Assembly: GCA_023430465.1 (NCBI GenBank)
Contig: JAEZAM010000103.1
Location: forward strand, 1-64,000
Reading direction: 5' to 3'
Length of the DNA: 64,000 bases
From: Bacteroidota bacterium
Lineage (GTDB): Bacteria; Bacteroidota; Bacteroidia; Chitinophagales; Chitinophagaceae
Shown in pieces: positions 35,407 through 43,907 of the stretch (position 1 is the first letter of the stretch; each line of letters opens with the position of its first letter). A model generated the notes under the pieces. It saw only the letters and a list, made by a program, of their open reading frames with translations, made no database searches and had not been told where the DNA came from. The translations under genes and the position numbers were made by a program.

Positions 35407-35697
35407 CCCGCCCAAGATTTGCTTTAGCCTGCCCTTCATCCTTACAAAAATCAAGTATATTCACAACAATCCTGTTATATCCGGCCTGGTCAGAAAGGCC
35501 GAAGACTACCGGCCCAGTAACGGGGTTGGCTTTGCCAACGGCAGACACAGCGGGCTGTTGGAAGTCAATCTATAGTTGAGCAATCTGAAAGAACCTGATA
35601 GTAGCGGCTGAGCCAGGAGTCTCAGCCGAGTGGATGGAATATGTTGGGGTATAAGAAGGATGGCAGTGCTGGCTACGGACAGCCGGGAGACTAAATT
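35407..35697. other. Hairpin-rich non-coding stretch, possible structured RNA
   Basis: No convincing gene is seen. Several exact stems occur close together: GTTGGC/GCCAAC (about 35524-35538), CGGCTGAG/CTCAGCCG (about 35605-35628), GGCT/AGCC near 35670-35682, and GGCC/GGCC-type pairing near 35485-35505. Their density and spacing are what one expects of a folded RNA such as an intron or element remnant. No group II domain V motif and no reverse-transcriptase gene were found. Strand is unknown, though the upstream truncated gene is on plus. Confidence 0.4.
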
Positions 35698-35698
35698 A

Positions 35699-35793
35699 TT
35701 TCACGCAAAGTATCAAAGTAAGCAAAGGGCGCAAAGAAAGCCTTTCCTCACGCCAGACTACCATAGTTCACCTTTCCAGCTTTGCGTGAAAAC
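35699..35793. repeat. Dispersed palindromic element (GTTTCACGCAAAG family), copy 3
   Basis: Left arm TTTCACGCAAAGTATCAAAG, right arm CAGCTTTGCGTGAAAAC, with a degenerate centre. It separates the hairpin-rich stretch from the M61 peptidase gene. Confidence 0.75.
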
Positions 35794-35923
35794 AGTCTAC
35801 GTAATCAGGAAGGATCCGGACTAAGCCTCGGCAGCAAAACGAGACAGGGGCGCCAGGAAACTCTTGAAGAACGGTAAATGCCAACAATATTTTTACCCTT
35901 TCTTTGCTCTACAAAACCTCGTC

Positions 35924-38230
35924 ATGAAACGTTTTACACCCTTCGCAATGCTCCTGCTGGCCTTCCTCTTCAGCCTTGCATCCACCGCCCAACCCACATA
36001 CTCCTATACCGTTGATCTCAATAACGCGGCCAATGACCAGCTCAACGTCGAACTCATTTGCCCACCCGTAACTACCGACGACATTCGCTTTTACCTGCCC
36101 CGCATCGTTCCCGGTACTTACATGAACAGCAACTACGGCAAATACGTCCATGACCTCAAAGCATTCGACAAAGATGGCAAAGCACTGACCGTCCGTAAGC
36201 AGGGCGACAACACATGGGCAATTTCCAATGCCAAAAAACTTTATCGCATCAGCTACCGGGTCGAAGATACCTGGGATGCCACCATCGACAATCGCGTGTA
36301 CCCGATGGCGGGGACAAACTTCGAGGCGGGAAAGAATTTCGTGATCAACACACCCGGCGTATTTGGTTACCTCGAAGGGATGAAGGATATCCATTTCACC
36401 GTTAAATACATTCGCCCTGCCACCTTCTATGGCGCCACAGGGCTGAAAGCCGTCCAGTCAACAAGTGAATATGATGTCTTTACCGCCCGCAATGCGGATG
36501 AGTTCTATGATTCACCCATCATGTATTCAGTGCCTGATACAACGATCATCAAAGTGGGCGATGCGGACGTACTCGTCGCCGTTTACTCACCACGAAAAAT
36601 GGCCACATCAAAATTCATTGCAGGTCATCTTACCAAATTACTCCAGGGCACAAAAAATTACCTGAAAGGCAAACTGCCCGTAGATAAATACGCCTTCATT
36701 TTTTATTTCAACGGTGAACAAAAGCCATTCACCGAAGCAGGAGCGTGGGAGCATTCTTTTTCTTCTTTTTACAGCCTCCAGGAAACTCCTCAACAGGCAT
36801 CAATCGATAGCTGGATCGACATGGCCGCGCATGAATTCTTTCATATCGTTACGCCACTTACCATCAGTTCACGGGAAGTAAAGCAGTTTAACTTCAATGA
36901 GACCAACCTCTCCAAACACGTCTGGCTTTATGAAGGCAGCACTGAATATTCAACGCATCACATGCAGGTATGGGCCGGCCTGCGGACACCCGCACAGTTT
37001 CTCCAGGCAATGGAAGAGAAGATCCGCTACAGCCGCTCATATTTCAAAGATGACCTCTCCTTCACCGAGCTAAGTAAAGAGAGTGCTGACAAATGGAAAA
37101 ACGAGTACGTGAATGTCTATCTCAAAGGTGCATTGCTTTCCGCCTGCATCGACCTGATCCTCCTGAAATCATCCGGCGGGCAATACGGTATGAGAGACCT
37201 CAAACACGACCTCGGTGTGAAATACGGCAAGGATAAATTCTTTGAAGACAGCGTGCTGTTCCGCGAGATACGGGAAATGACCTGGCCCGAAGTCGACACC
37301 TTCCTCCGCGTGTATGTTGAAGGTGGCAAGCCTGTTCCTTACGAAAAATACTTTGGCTACGCAGGCATCAATTACATTCCATCAGAATCGGTCGAGTTGC
37401 CATCCGTCGGGGAGATCAGCATTGCACCGGATTCCGCAGGTGGACTCGTCATCACCACCGGTAGCCTTTCACCTTATGGCAAAACCCTGGGTTTTGAGAT
37501 CGGCGATCGTCTTATCGGTTTCCAGGGACAGAACGTTGATCTTTCCAATGTAGAGGAGATCCTGACCAAATTCCAGAAAACGGCGAAGCCCGGCGAGCCG
37601 CTTGTCATCACCGTTCAGCGAACCGATGCCGCCAATAAAACCAAAGAGGTCGTTCTCCGCTCGGTGGTGACACTGGAGAAAAAAGAACGTACGCATGTGT
37701 TGAAACCAACTCCATATCCAACACCTGCGCAGATGATGGTTAGGAAAGCCTGGTTCAATAACCACGCACTTACCCCACCCAATGAAGCAGACAGCGCCGA
37801 CGTGAAATCCGTAGATAATGTGATCAGCGCAATGTATAAGGTGATATCCGGACCTGCCGGTGAACGAAACTGGACAAGATTCCGCAGCCTGTTTCATCCT
37901 GACGCCATAATGGGAGCGGTAACTCCTGAAAGGAAATATGTTCGCTTCACGCCCGAACAATACATCGCCAGCAATCACCCCTTTTTTCTGCAACATTCCT
38001 TTGAAGAGAAAGAGATGTTGCGCATAAAGAATGAATATGGCGGTGTTGCGCAGGTATTCACAACTTATGAATATGTGGCCGGCACTACACCTCCGGAGAA
38101 ACAGCGTGGCATCAACAGCATCGAACTGGTATTCGAAAAAGGAAGATGGTGGATCACCTACATCAGTTGGGACGAAGAGGCCGCGGATCGTACCATTCCG
38201 CCATCCTATTTGCCGAAGGCGAGGAAATAA
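35924..38230 (+). CDS. M61 family metallopeptidase with PDZ and NTF2-like domains
   Basis: A 768-aa secreted protein (signal MKRFTPFAMLLLAFLFSLASTAQ; start chosen at 35924 to give it). The N-terminal beta domain is followed by a gluzincin catalytic domain with HEFFH (His303, Glu304, His307) and the third zinc ligand Glu337 in WLYEGSTEY, as in glycyl aminopeptidases of family M61. A PDZ domain follows (about 520-585, GDRLIGFQGQNVDLSNVEEIL). The last ~135 residues (MYKVISGPAGERNWTRFRSLFHPDAIM ... SIELVFEKGRWWITYISWDE) read as an NTF2/SnoaL-like domain, an uncommon addition to M61. It probably trims peptides in the periplasm or outside the cell. Confidence 0.88.
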   Translation: MKRFTPFAMLLLAFLFSLASTAQPTYSYTVDLNNAANDQLNVELICPPVTTDDIRFYLPRIVPGTYMNSNYGKYVHDLKAFDKDGKALTVRKQGDNTWAISNAKKLYRISYRVEDTWDATIDNRVYPMAGTNFEAGKNFVINTPGVFGYLEGMKDIHFTVKYIRPATFYGATGLKAVQSTSEYDVFTARNADEFYDSPIMYSVPDTTIIKVGDADVLVAVYSPRKMATSKFIAGHLTKLLQGTKNYLKGKLPVDKYAFIFYFNGEQKPFTEAGAWEHSFSSFYSLQETPQQASIDSWIDMAAHEFFHIVTPLTISSREVKQFNFNETNLSKHVWLYEGSTEYSTHHMQVWAGLRTPAQFLQAMEEKIRYSRSYFKDDLSFTELSKESADKWKNEYVNVYLKGALLSACIDLILLKSSGGQYGMRDLKHDLGVKYGKDKFFEDSVLFREIREMTWPEVDTFLRVYVEGGKPVPYEKYFGYAGINYIPSESVELPSVGEISIAPDSAGGLVITTGSLSPYGKTLGFEIGDRLIGFQGQNVDLSNVEEILTKFQKTAKPGEPLVITVQRTDAANKTKEVVLRSVVTLEKKERTHVLKPTPYPTPAQMMVRKAWFNNHALTPPNEADSADVKSVDNVISAMYKVISGPAGERNWTRFRSLFHPDAIMGAVTPERKYVRFTPEQYIASNHPFFLQHSFEEKEMLRIKNEYGGVAQVFTTYEYVAGTTPPEKQRGINSIELVFEKGRWWITYISWDEEAADRTIPPSYLPKARK

Positions 38231-38265
38231 CACAGTCATTATAACGGAGTCGCTGAACGCCGGGG

Positions 38266-38273
38266 TATCTTTG
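38266..38273 (+). promoter_or_regulatory. Candidate -7 box TATCTTTG before the EcsC gene
   Basis: Exact TAnnTTTG match ending 13 bp before ATG 38287. No clear -33 element. Confidence 0.4.
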
Positions 38274-38286
38274 CGCAAAGAATGCT

Positions 38287-39018
38287 ATGGATAGTTACGA
38301 CCAACATGTAGCGAAGGAACTCGCGTTATGGAAAGAGCAAATGTTGCGTCAGCCAACTATATTCAACCGGCTGTCGAAACGGATGCAGGACAAGATAAAC
38401 TCCTGGATACCGGAGAAAGTGCACGCAGCCGTCACCACAGCCATCAAACAGATGATCCGCGGTGTATTGTTTGGTGCGGGTTATACCACCGATCGTCCAC
38501 GGGATCACCTCGATCTCCAGGCCCGCGAATTGCTCATCGAAGAAACCATCAGAACCTATCGAAATACGGCTGCAGTGGAGGGAGGTGTCACCGGTGCCGG
38601 CGGTTTTCTTCTCGGTCTCGCTGACTTCCCTATATTGCTCGCATTAAAACTCAAGTTACTTTTCAACATCGCATCCCAATACGGATTTGATACCGACGAC
38701 TACCGGGAGAGGGTCTACATACTCCACATTTTCGAGCTTGCATTTTCGAGCGCGCGGCATCGAAGAACTGTGTTTCTGAAAATGAAGGACTGGAATGCTG
38801 CCCGCGAATCCATGCCAGATGATATCCATCAATTTGACTGGCGAAATTTCCAGCAGGAATATCGTGATTACATCGATCTCGCTAAAATGGCGCAGCTATT
38901 GCCCGTGATCGGCGCGCCCGTTGGTGTTATAGTGAATTACAGGCTCGTGAGAAAATTGGGAGATACTGCCATGAATGCCTACCGCATGCGGCTGCTGGAT
39001 CATCGTTTGACTTCCTGA
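38287..39018 (+). CDS. EcsC family protein
   Basis: A 243-aa protein with the EcsC pattern: N-terminal helices, then VTTAIKQMIRGVLFGAGYTT, the Gly-rich AAVEGGVTGAGGFLLGLADFPILLALKLKLLFNIASQYGFD, and the late LPVIGAPVGVIVNYRLVRKLGDTAMNAYRMR. The two Gly/hydrophobic segments may associate with membrane. The function of this family is not established; some members are linked to ABC exporters or protein secretion, none of which lies here. Its last 19 bp overlap the end of the convergent GH18 gene. Confidence 0.85.
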   Translation: MDSYDQHVAKELALWKEQMLRQPTIFNRLSKRMQDKINSWIPEKVHAAVTTAIKQMIRGVLFGAGYTTDRPRDHLDLQARELLIEETIRTYRNTAAVEGGVTGAGGFLLGLADFPILLALKLKLLFNIASQYGFDTDDYRERVYILHIFELAFSSARHRRTVFLKMKDWNAARESMPDDIHQFDWRNFQQEYRDYIDLAKMAQLLPVIGAPVGVIVNYRLVRKLGDTAMNAYRMRLLDHRLTS

Positions 39019-39974
39019 AGTGAACGATGAATAATATCCAGCAGGGAATGTTCACCTTCCGCATCACCGAACACCTGCCAGATCATTACGCCGCCAGCCT
39101 GCTTATCACGCGCCAGGTTCACCTTTTCACGGATCGTTTCAGCTCCATTGTAATAAAGCCAGCCACCTTCTGTCATTTGTATCGAATCGGTGAGTGAAGC
39201 ATCCTTGTAACGGTTGATGATCTCTCCGTAATTTAAACTCTCTGGCGCCCCGGGGCCAAAGCCATATCCATAAAATGGCAACCCGATGATGATTTTTCCC
39301 GGTGTTACACCCCGGCTATTAAAATAAGAAAAATCATCTGCTGCCATGCTGAAAGGAGAGTGCTGGCCAGGCCTTGCCTTATTCCAGGGACCTGTTTTAT
39401 CATAACTCATCACATTGATAAAATCATAAGTGTGGAGCGTACTATCCGGGATGGCACTGGCATTCCATGAAGCCAGTGCTGCCGTCACCAGGACTTGTTG
39501 CTTCATGGCTTCGCGTTTTACCGCATGAACAAATCCGGGGTAATGCTCATTGATCAACGCATTCTCCAGGTCGATATCCACGCCGTCAACGGAATATCGT
39601 TTTGCAAAACGGATGAGTTCGCTGGCCAGCCCGTCGGGATTAGTTTGCACAAGCATTGCGAGGTGTTCCGGTGGTGATCCGCCACCAATCGATATAAATA
39701 CGCGGACATTATGCTGATGGGCGGCGTCCACCAATTGCTTAAGCCCGGGATCATCGGTAAATCGGCCAGCAGCATCAGGATGAATGAACGCCAGGTTGAT
39801 ATCCGTCAGCCTGTTCCACCGGATCTTATCGATGACCTTATCCCAGCCTGACCTGGTGAATACATATCCCACAACCCGTGCCTCCGGCGATACTGCACCA
39901 GCATCGATCGAACCGGCAGGTGCGGCGCAGGACAACATTGCACAAACGACAGCAGCGACGAAGATTTTCAGCAT
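39000..39974 (-). CDS. Glycoside hydrolase family 18 lipoprotein
   Basis: A 324-aa lipoprotein (signal MLKIFVAAVVCAMLSC, lipobox Cys16) with a GH18 TIM barrel. The catalytic motif DGVDIDLE gives Asp130, Asp133, Asp135 and acid Glu137. FISIGGGS is the second conserved strand, and MSYDKTGPWNK and GVMIWQVFGDAEGE close the fold. GH18 enzymes cleave beta-1,4-N-acetylglucosamine links in chitin or N-glycans. The compact size without a chitin-binding insertion leaves both open. Start 39974 is chosen for the lipobox; a longer frame begins at 40031. It diverges from the helicase gene. Confidence 0.9.
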   Translation of the reverse strand: MLKIFVAAVVCAMLSCAAPAGSIDAGAVSPEARVVGYVFTRSGWDKVIDKIRWNRLTDINLAFIHPDAAGRFTDDPGLKQLVDAAHQHNVRVFISIGGGSPPEHLAMLVQTNPDGLASELIRFAKRYSVDGVDIDLENALINEHYPGFVHAVKREAMKQQVLVTAALASWNASAIPDSTLHTYDFINVMSYDKTGPWNKARPGQHSPFSMAADDFSYFNSRGVTPGKIIIGLPFYGYGFGPGAPESLNYGEIINRYKDASLTDSIQMTEGGWLYYNGAETIREKVNLARDKQAGGVMIWQVFGDAEGEHSLLDIIHRSLQEVKR

Positions 39975-40002
39975 AGCCAACCAGTTGAAGGGCAAAGGTG
40001 CG

Positions 40003-40010
40003 TATTTTTG
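40003..40010 (+). promoter_or_regulatory. Candidate -7 box TATTTTTG before the helicase gene
   Basis: Exact TAnnTTTG match ending 5 bp before ATG 40016, so a transcript starting downstream would be leaderless or nearly so. A TTG lies 15 bp upstream of the box. Confidence 0.45.
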
Positions 40011-40015
40011 CCAGT

Positions 40016-41344
40016 ATGGCGCAGCAAACACCGGACGTGGACGCGATCCTGGAACGACTAAAGATAAAAGAGCTCAATGCAATGCAACTTGCTGCGATCG
40101 GGGCTGCAAAAGAAGAACAGGATATCTTGCTGCTTTCTGCCACCGGTTCGGGTAAAACACTAGCCTTCCTTTTGCCTTTACTGTACCGTCTTGACGGAAC
40201 AAAACCCGTCACCCAGGCCATGATCATTGTTCCTTCACGGGAACTTGCCCTCCAGATCGAATCGGTATTCAAAAGCATGGGTCATTACATGAAGGTGACC
40301 TGTTGCTATGGTGGCCATCTACGTGAAACGGAAGAGAACAATCTGTTACAACCACCGGCACTGATCATTGGCACGCCTGGCCGGCTGGCTGATCATATCA
40401 GGCGGGGAAACATTACCGTGGATAGCATCACCACGCTTGTGCTGGATGAATTTGATAAATCGCTGGAACTCGGTTTCCAGGAAGAGATGGCGTTCATCAT
40501 TCAATCACTGCCGAATCTTTCCCGTCGCTGGCTGATCTCAGCCACAGCAGCCATAGAGGTACCGGAATTCGTAGGCCTGCAGGATGCAGTCCGGCTGGAT
40601 TTTTTAGGTGACCATCGGGATGAATCAACCGGCCTGGCTATACGCGTGTTGAAATCACCCGAAAAGGATAAACTGGAAACGCTGTTTCGCCTGGTGTGTA
40701 TGATAGCGGGACGTTCCTGCATCATATTCTGCAATCACCGCGAGTCGGTGGCGCGGACCAGCCAGTTGCTGAAAGAGCGTGATATCGTCAATGTATTTTA
40801 TCATGGCGCACTCGAGCAGCCTGAACGTGATGCTGCCCTGTGTAAGTTCAGGAATGGCACATCGACCGTGCTGGTAACAACAGATCTTGCAGCACGCGGG
40901 CTGGACATTGCCAACATCCGGTATATCATTCACTATCATCTCCCGTCCGGCGAAGATGTCTTTACACACCGCAATGGTCGGACAGCGAGGATGGAGGCAA
41001 GCGGCACGGCCATCCTGATCATCGGCCCGGAAGAAAAATTACCGCCCTACCTGTCGCCTGACACGGAGGCGATCAGTTTGCCCGAAGAAACGATCATTCC
41101 AGAGAAACCAAAATGGTCAACACTTTTTATCGCCGCCGGGAAAAAAGACAAGGTCAACAAGGTTGATATCGTGGGATTCCTTTCCAATAAAGGTGATCTG
41201 AAAAAGGAGGACATCGGCCTGATCGAGGTAAAAGATTTTTTCTCCTTCGTGGCCGTGCGGAAACCCCGGGTCGCACATACCCTGCAACAGATCAAAGAAC
41301 ACAAACTGAAGAATAAAAAAGTAAAGATCTCTGTTGCGAAATAA
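40016..41344 (+). CDS. DEAD-box-type RNA helicase with DEFD motif
   Basis: A 442-aa superfamily 2 helicase. Motif I is SATGSGKT (Lys47), Ia PSRELALQ, Ib TPGRLADHI, II DEFD (144-147) instead of DEAD, III SAT, IV IIFCNHRES, V VTTDLAARGLDI, VI HRNGRTAR instead of HRIGRTGR. All catalytic residues of ATP hydrolysis are kept, so it should unwind or remodel RNA. The C-terminal ~100 residues contain a Lys-rich region (VDIVGFLSNKGDLKKEDIGLIEVKDFFSFVAV) like the DbpA-type RNA-binding fold. Start 40016 (MAQQTPDVD). The next gene overlaps by 11 bp. Confidence 0.9.
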   Translation: MAQQTPDVDAILERLKIKELNAMQLAAIGAAKEEQDILLLSATGSGKTLAFLLPLLYRLDGTKPVTQAMIIVPSRELALQIESVFKSMGHYMKVTCCYGGHLRETEENNLLQPPALIIGTPGRLADHIRRGNITVDSITTLVLDEFDKSLELGFQEEMAFIIQSLPNLSRRWLISATAAIEVPEFVGLQDAVRLDFLGDHRDESTGLAIRVLKSPEKDKLETLFRLVCMIAGRSCIIFCNHRESVARTSQLLKERDIVNVFYHGALEQPERDAALCKFRNGTSTVLVTTDLAARGLDIANIRYIIHYHLPSGEDVFTHRNGRTARMEASGTAILIIGPEEKLPPYLSPDTEAISLPEETIIPEKPKWSTLFIAAGKKDKVNKVDIVGFLSNKGDLKKEDIGLIEVKDFFSFVAVRKPRVAHTLQQIKEHKLKNKKVKISVAK

Positions 41345-42299
41345 ACTCCTGATACCAGTATTGATCGCTTTTGCATGCAGTACACTAACGTTCAGCTCAT
41401 GCACTGTGCGGGGCTGGGGAAGGGGAGAGAAACAAGTGCACCTGGCGGGCGGAGAAACAGGCGTGCGTTTTTTTGTGATTGGTGATTGGGGTGAAAAGGG
41501 CACTGCAGGACAGCAGGCGGTGGCGAATGCGATGGAGCAACGCGCTTCACTGATGCCACCGCACTTCATTGTCTCTTCAGGAGATAATTTTTACGACGCG
41601 GGCGTGTCCGGCATTTCCGATCCCCAATGGCAATCCACATTTGAAAATATTTATAAATTGAACGGAGTATCCTGGTTTCCCGTCCTTGGCAATCATGATT
41701 ACATCCTCGATCCGCAGGCGCAGGTGGATTATTCACAGATAAGTGGACGGTGGAAAATGGAAGAACGTTACTATTCAAAGAAGTTCCAGGTGGGCAATGA
41801 TTCCCTGTTGATCTTATTCATCGATACTGAGCCGATAGAGCGGGAGCTGCGGGGTATTGTACCTGATGGAGTAAAGATTGCGAGTGAGTTTACCACTCGG
41901 CAAAGGTCGTGGATGATAAACGAGCTTTCCGCAAGCCGGGCCAAATGGAAAATGGTGGTAGGGCATCATCCGGTCAATACTGGTGGTGCAAGGCGACATT
42001 CCTCCCGCACGCGAAAAATGAGAGCATATCTTCATGATATCTTTGAAAAATACAAGGTGGATATATACTGGAGCGGACATGAACACCAGTTGGAATACAT
42101 TGTTCCGCGGGGTTACACGCGTTATGTGATTTCAGGCGCGGGTTCGCATACCTCTCACCTCGGCTATCTGAAGGCGGGCCGCCGTTTCGCTGCAAGGCAA
42201 ACAGGTTTTGTGGAATGTAAAGTAACGAGTGATACAGTTGAGTTAAATTTTATCAATAATAACAAACAGATTCTGTACACGGATCATATCCGTAAATGA
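41334..42299 (+). CDS. Metallophosphoesterase, purple acid phosphatase (ACP5-like)
   Basis: A 321-aa exported lipoprotein (signal ending TFSSC) with a binuclear-metal phosphoesterase domain: FFVIGDWGEKG, SSGDNFYDAGV, VLGNHDYILD, VVGHHPV and SGHEHQLEY. The GDWG/GDNFYD form is that of tartrate-resistant type 5 purple acid phosphatases. It should release phosphate from extracellular esters. Only TTG 41334 gives the signal peptide; it overlaps the helicase stop region by 11 bp, so translational coupling is likely. Confidence 0.9.
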   Translation: MRNKLLIPVLIAFACSTLTFSSCTVRGWGRGEKQVHLAGGETGVRFFVIGDWGEKGTAGQQAVANAMEQRASLMPPHFIVSSGDNFYDAGVSGISDPQWQSTFENIYKLNGVSWFPVLGNHDYILDPQAQVDYSQISGRWKMEERYYSKKFQVGNDSLLILFIDTEPIERELRGIVPDGVKIASEFTTRQRSWMINELSASRAKWKMVVGHHPVNTGGARRHSSRTRKMRAYLHDIFEKYKVDIYWSGHEHQLEYIVPRGYTRYVISGAGSHTSHLGYLKAGRRFAARQTGFVECKVTSDTVELNFINNNKQILYTDHIRK

Positions 42300-42307
42300 G
42301 ACCCTGC

Positions 42308-42315
42308 TATCTTTG
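42308..42315 (+). promoter_or_regulatory. Candidate -7 box TATCTTTG, 3 bp before a start codon
   Basis: Exact TAnnTTTG match ending 3 bp before ATG 42319. If used, the gene at 42319 would have a leaderless transcript. Confidence 0.4.
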
Positions 42316-42318
42316 ATT

Positions 42319-42768
42319 ATGCGATCAATCCTGACCATTCTTTTTGTGATCATTGCTATGATCAAGGCCGATAACTCGGCTGCATCCGAAGCCACGATGG
42401 CCCTTGATACAGTGCCGGCGTTTACAGGAAAGTTCACCGACGACTATGGCATCGGTTATCACATCACCGACAGCGTATGGACACAACTGCCGAAAGCAAA
42501 ATACCATGTGCTGGAATGGAACCGGGCAGAACAATATATCCTTGCCAGGAATGATGACAACAATCCTTCCGAAAAAGGCCTGTATACCCGCATAGACTAT
42601 CTCGTGCTACCGGGTATGGCACCATGGACCTGGGCTTTTTGCCTGACGACCTATAACGCGATCTCAGCCGAAGTTGCTCTTAAAGCTGCTGCTGCTGATC
42701 GCTTGAACCCGCGCAAGGGCTGCAATGGTTTTCCATTTTCCAGAATGAAAAAAGCGGAACATGACTGA
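42319..42768 (+). CDS. Small secreted protein, unknown function
   Basis: 149 aa with a weak N-terminal signal (MRSILTILFVIIAMIKADNSAASE). A body containing FTGKFTDDYGIGYHITDSVWTQLPKAKYHVLEWNRAEQYILARNDDNNPSEKGLYTRIDYLVL suggests a compact beta domain with a lipocalin-like look, but no family is recognised. The last 8 bp overlap the oxidoreductase gene in another frame. Start at ATG 42319; a TTG at 42313 would add two residues. Confidence 0.6.
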   Translation: MRSILTILFVIIAMIKADNSAASEATMALDTVPAFTGKFTDDYGIGYHITDSVWTQLPKAKYHVLEWNRAEQYILARNDDNNPSEKGLYTRIDYLVLPGMAPWTWAFCLTTYNAISAEVALKAAAADRLNPRKGCNGFPFSRMKKAEHD

Positions 42769-43753
42769 CAAAGCAATACAATGGGGAATCATCGGGTGTG
42801 GGGATGTGACGGAAGTGAAAAGCGGGCCTGCATTCAGTAAGGTGCCCGGGTCAAAGCTGGTAGCCGTCATGCGACGCGATGCCGCAAAAGCAGCCGACTA
42901 TGCACAGCGACATGGAGTGCCCGCCTGGTATGATGATGCAGCGTTATTACTCGCTGATCCCGCTGTCAATGCAATTTATGTGGCCACTCCGCCATCAACA
43001 CATGCGCACTACACAAACTTGGCCATAGACGCCGGCAAGCCGGTGTACGTGGAAAAGCCAATGGCACTTGACGCTGGTCAGGCAGAAGAGATGACAGATT
43101 ATGCCCTCGAAAAAAATGTACCCCTGGTGGTGGCGCACTACCGCCGCGCACAGCCACTTTACCTGGAAATAAAACAGCTCCTCGATGCTGGCGCCATCGG
43201 CAGGCCTGCGGTGATCAATCTTCGTTTACACAAACCACAACGAACACACTCATCCAACACATCTGTACCCTGGCGTCTTGACCCGGCGATCTCCGGTGGC
43301 GGGCTATTTCACGACCTTGCGCCGCACCAACTGGACATCATCTACTGGTTGTTTGGAAAAGCGACCCAAGTCTCCGGTTTCGCGCTGAACCATTCAGGCA
43401 CTACGGATGCCGATGATTTAGTGACAGCACAAATGATGCTTGAAAAAGATATCATCTTCAACGGGGAATGGAATTTCACCAATACAATTATGCCCAACAT
43501 CGACCGCTGTGAGATCATCGGCGACAAAGGATCCATCAGTTTCAGTTTTTTTGATCATCAACCCATAGAACTTTCGAGGAATGGGAAAATCGATCAGCTT
43601 CATTTCGAAAAATTACCCCACGTACAGGAACCGATGATCGCCAAAGTGGTGAATTATTTTTTGGGAAAGGGGGAAAATCCTTGCACAGGAGCCGATGGAA
43701 TGTATGTGATGCAACTCATCGATGAAATTACTTTGAAAAAAACATCCCTTTAG
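42761..43753 (+). CDS. Gfo/Idh/MocA family oxidoreductase
   Basis: A 330-aa NAD(P)-dependent oxidoreductase. The Rossmann start WGIIGCGDVTEVKSGPAF (dinucleotide motif GxGxxx), the NAIYVATPPSTHAHY strand and YVEKPMALD (the conserved EKP lysine) form the N-terminal domain. The C-terminal alpha/beta domain has GGGLFHDLAPHQLDIIYWLFG with the family's active-site Asp and His. Substrates are usually sugars or inositols; which one is not shown. The protein begins in an 8-bp overlap with the preceding gene. Confidence 0.92.
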   Translation: MTDKAIQWGIIGCGDVTEVKSGPAFSKVPGSKLVAVMRRDAAKAADYAQRHGVPAWYDDAALLLADPAVNAIYVATPPSTHAHYTNLAIDAGKPVYVEKPMALDAGQAEEMTDYALEKNVPLVVAHYRRAQPLYLEIKQLLDAGAIGRPAVINLRLHKPQRTHSSNTSVPWRLDPAISGGGLFHDLAPHQLDIIYWLFGKATQVSGFALNHSGTTDADDLVTAQMMLEKDIIFNGEWNFTNTIMPNIDRCEIIGDKGSISFSFFDHQPIELSRNGKIDQLHFEKLPHVQEPMIAKVVNYFLGKGENPCTGADGMYVMQLIDEITLKKTSL

Positions 43754-43907
43754 TTCACAGTTTGTTTCAGGGAGATACAGACCAATGGCGGGTTTCAGCC
43801 GGTCACCGTGGCTGTTTCCCAAAATGGTCATCGCAGCCTGTTTTCTGAAGCCATCTTGCAGGTGCATGGCATACGCTTTGTGATCCTGTGTTAACTAAAC
43901 AAAAGGC

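Noticed and set aside
35407..35697. Group II intron
   Set aside because: No GTGCG 5' end, no domain V hairpin and no reverse transcriptase were found; kept only as an unnamed structured stretch.
37469..38278. 269-aa minus-strand frame antisense to the M61 peptidase tail
   Set aside because: The plus-strand domain continues to its stop and reads as NTF2-like; the opposite frame shows no domain.
43754..43907. Small gene or RNA between the oxidoreductase and MBL genes
   Set aside because: No start codon with a coherent frame, no stem-loop with T-run and no repeat match.
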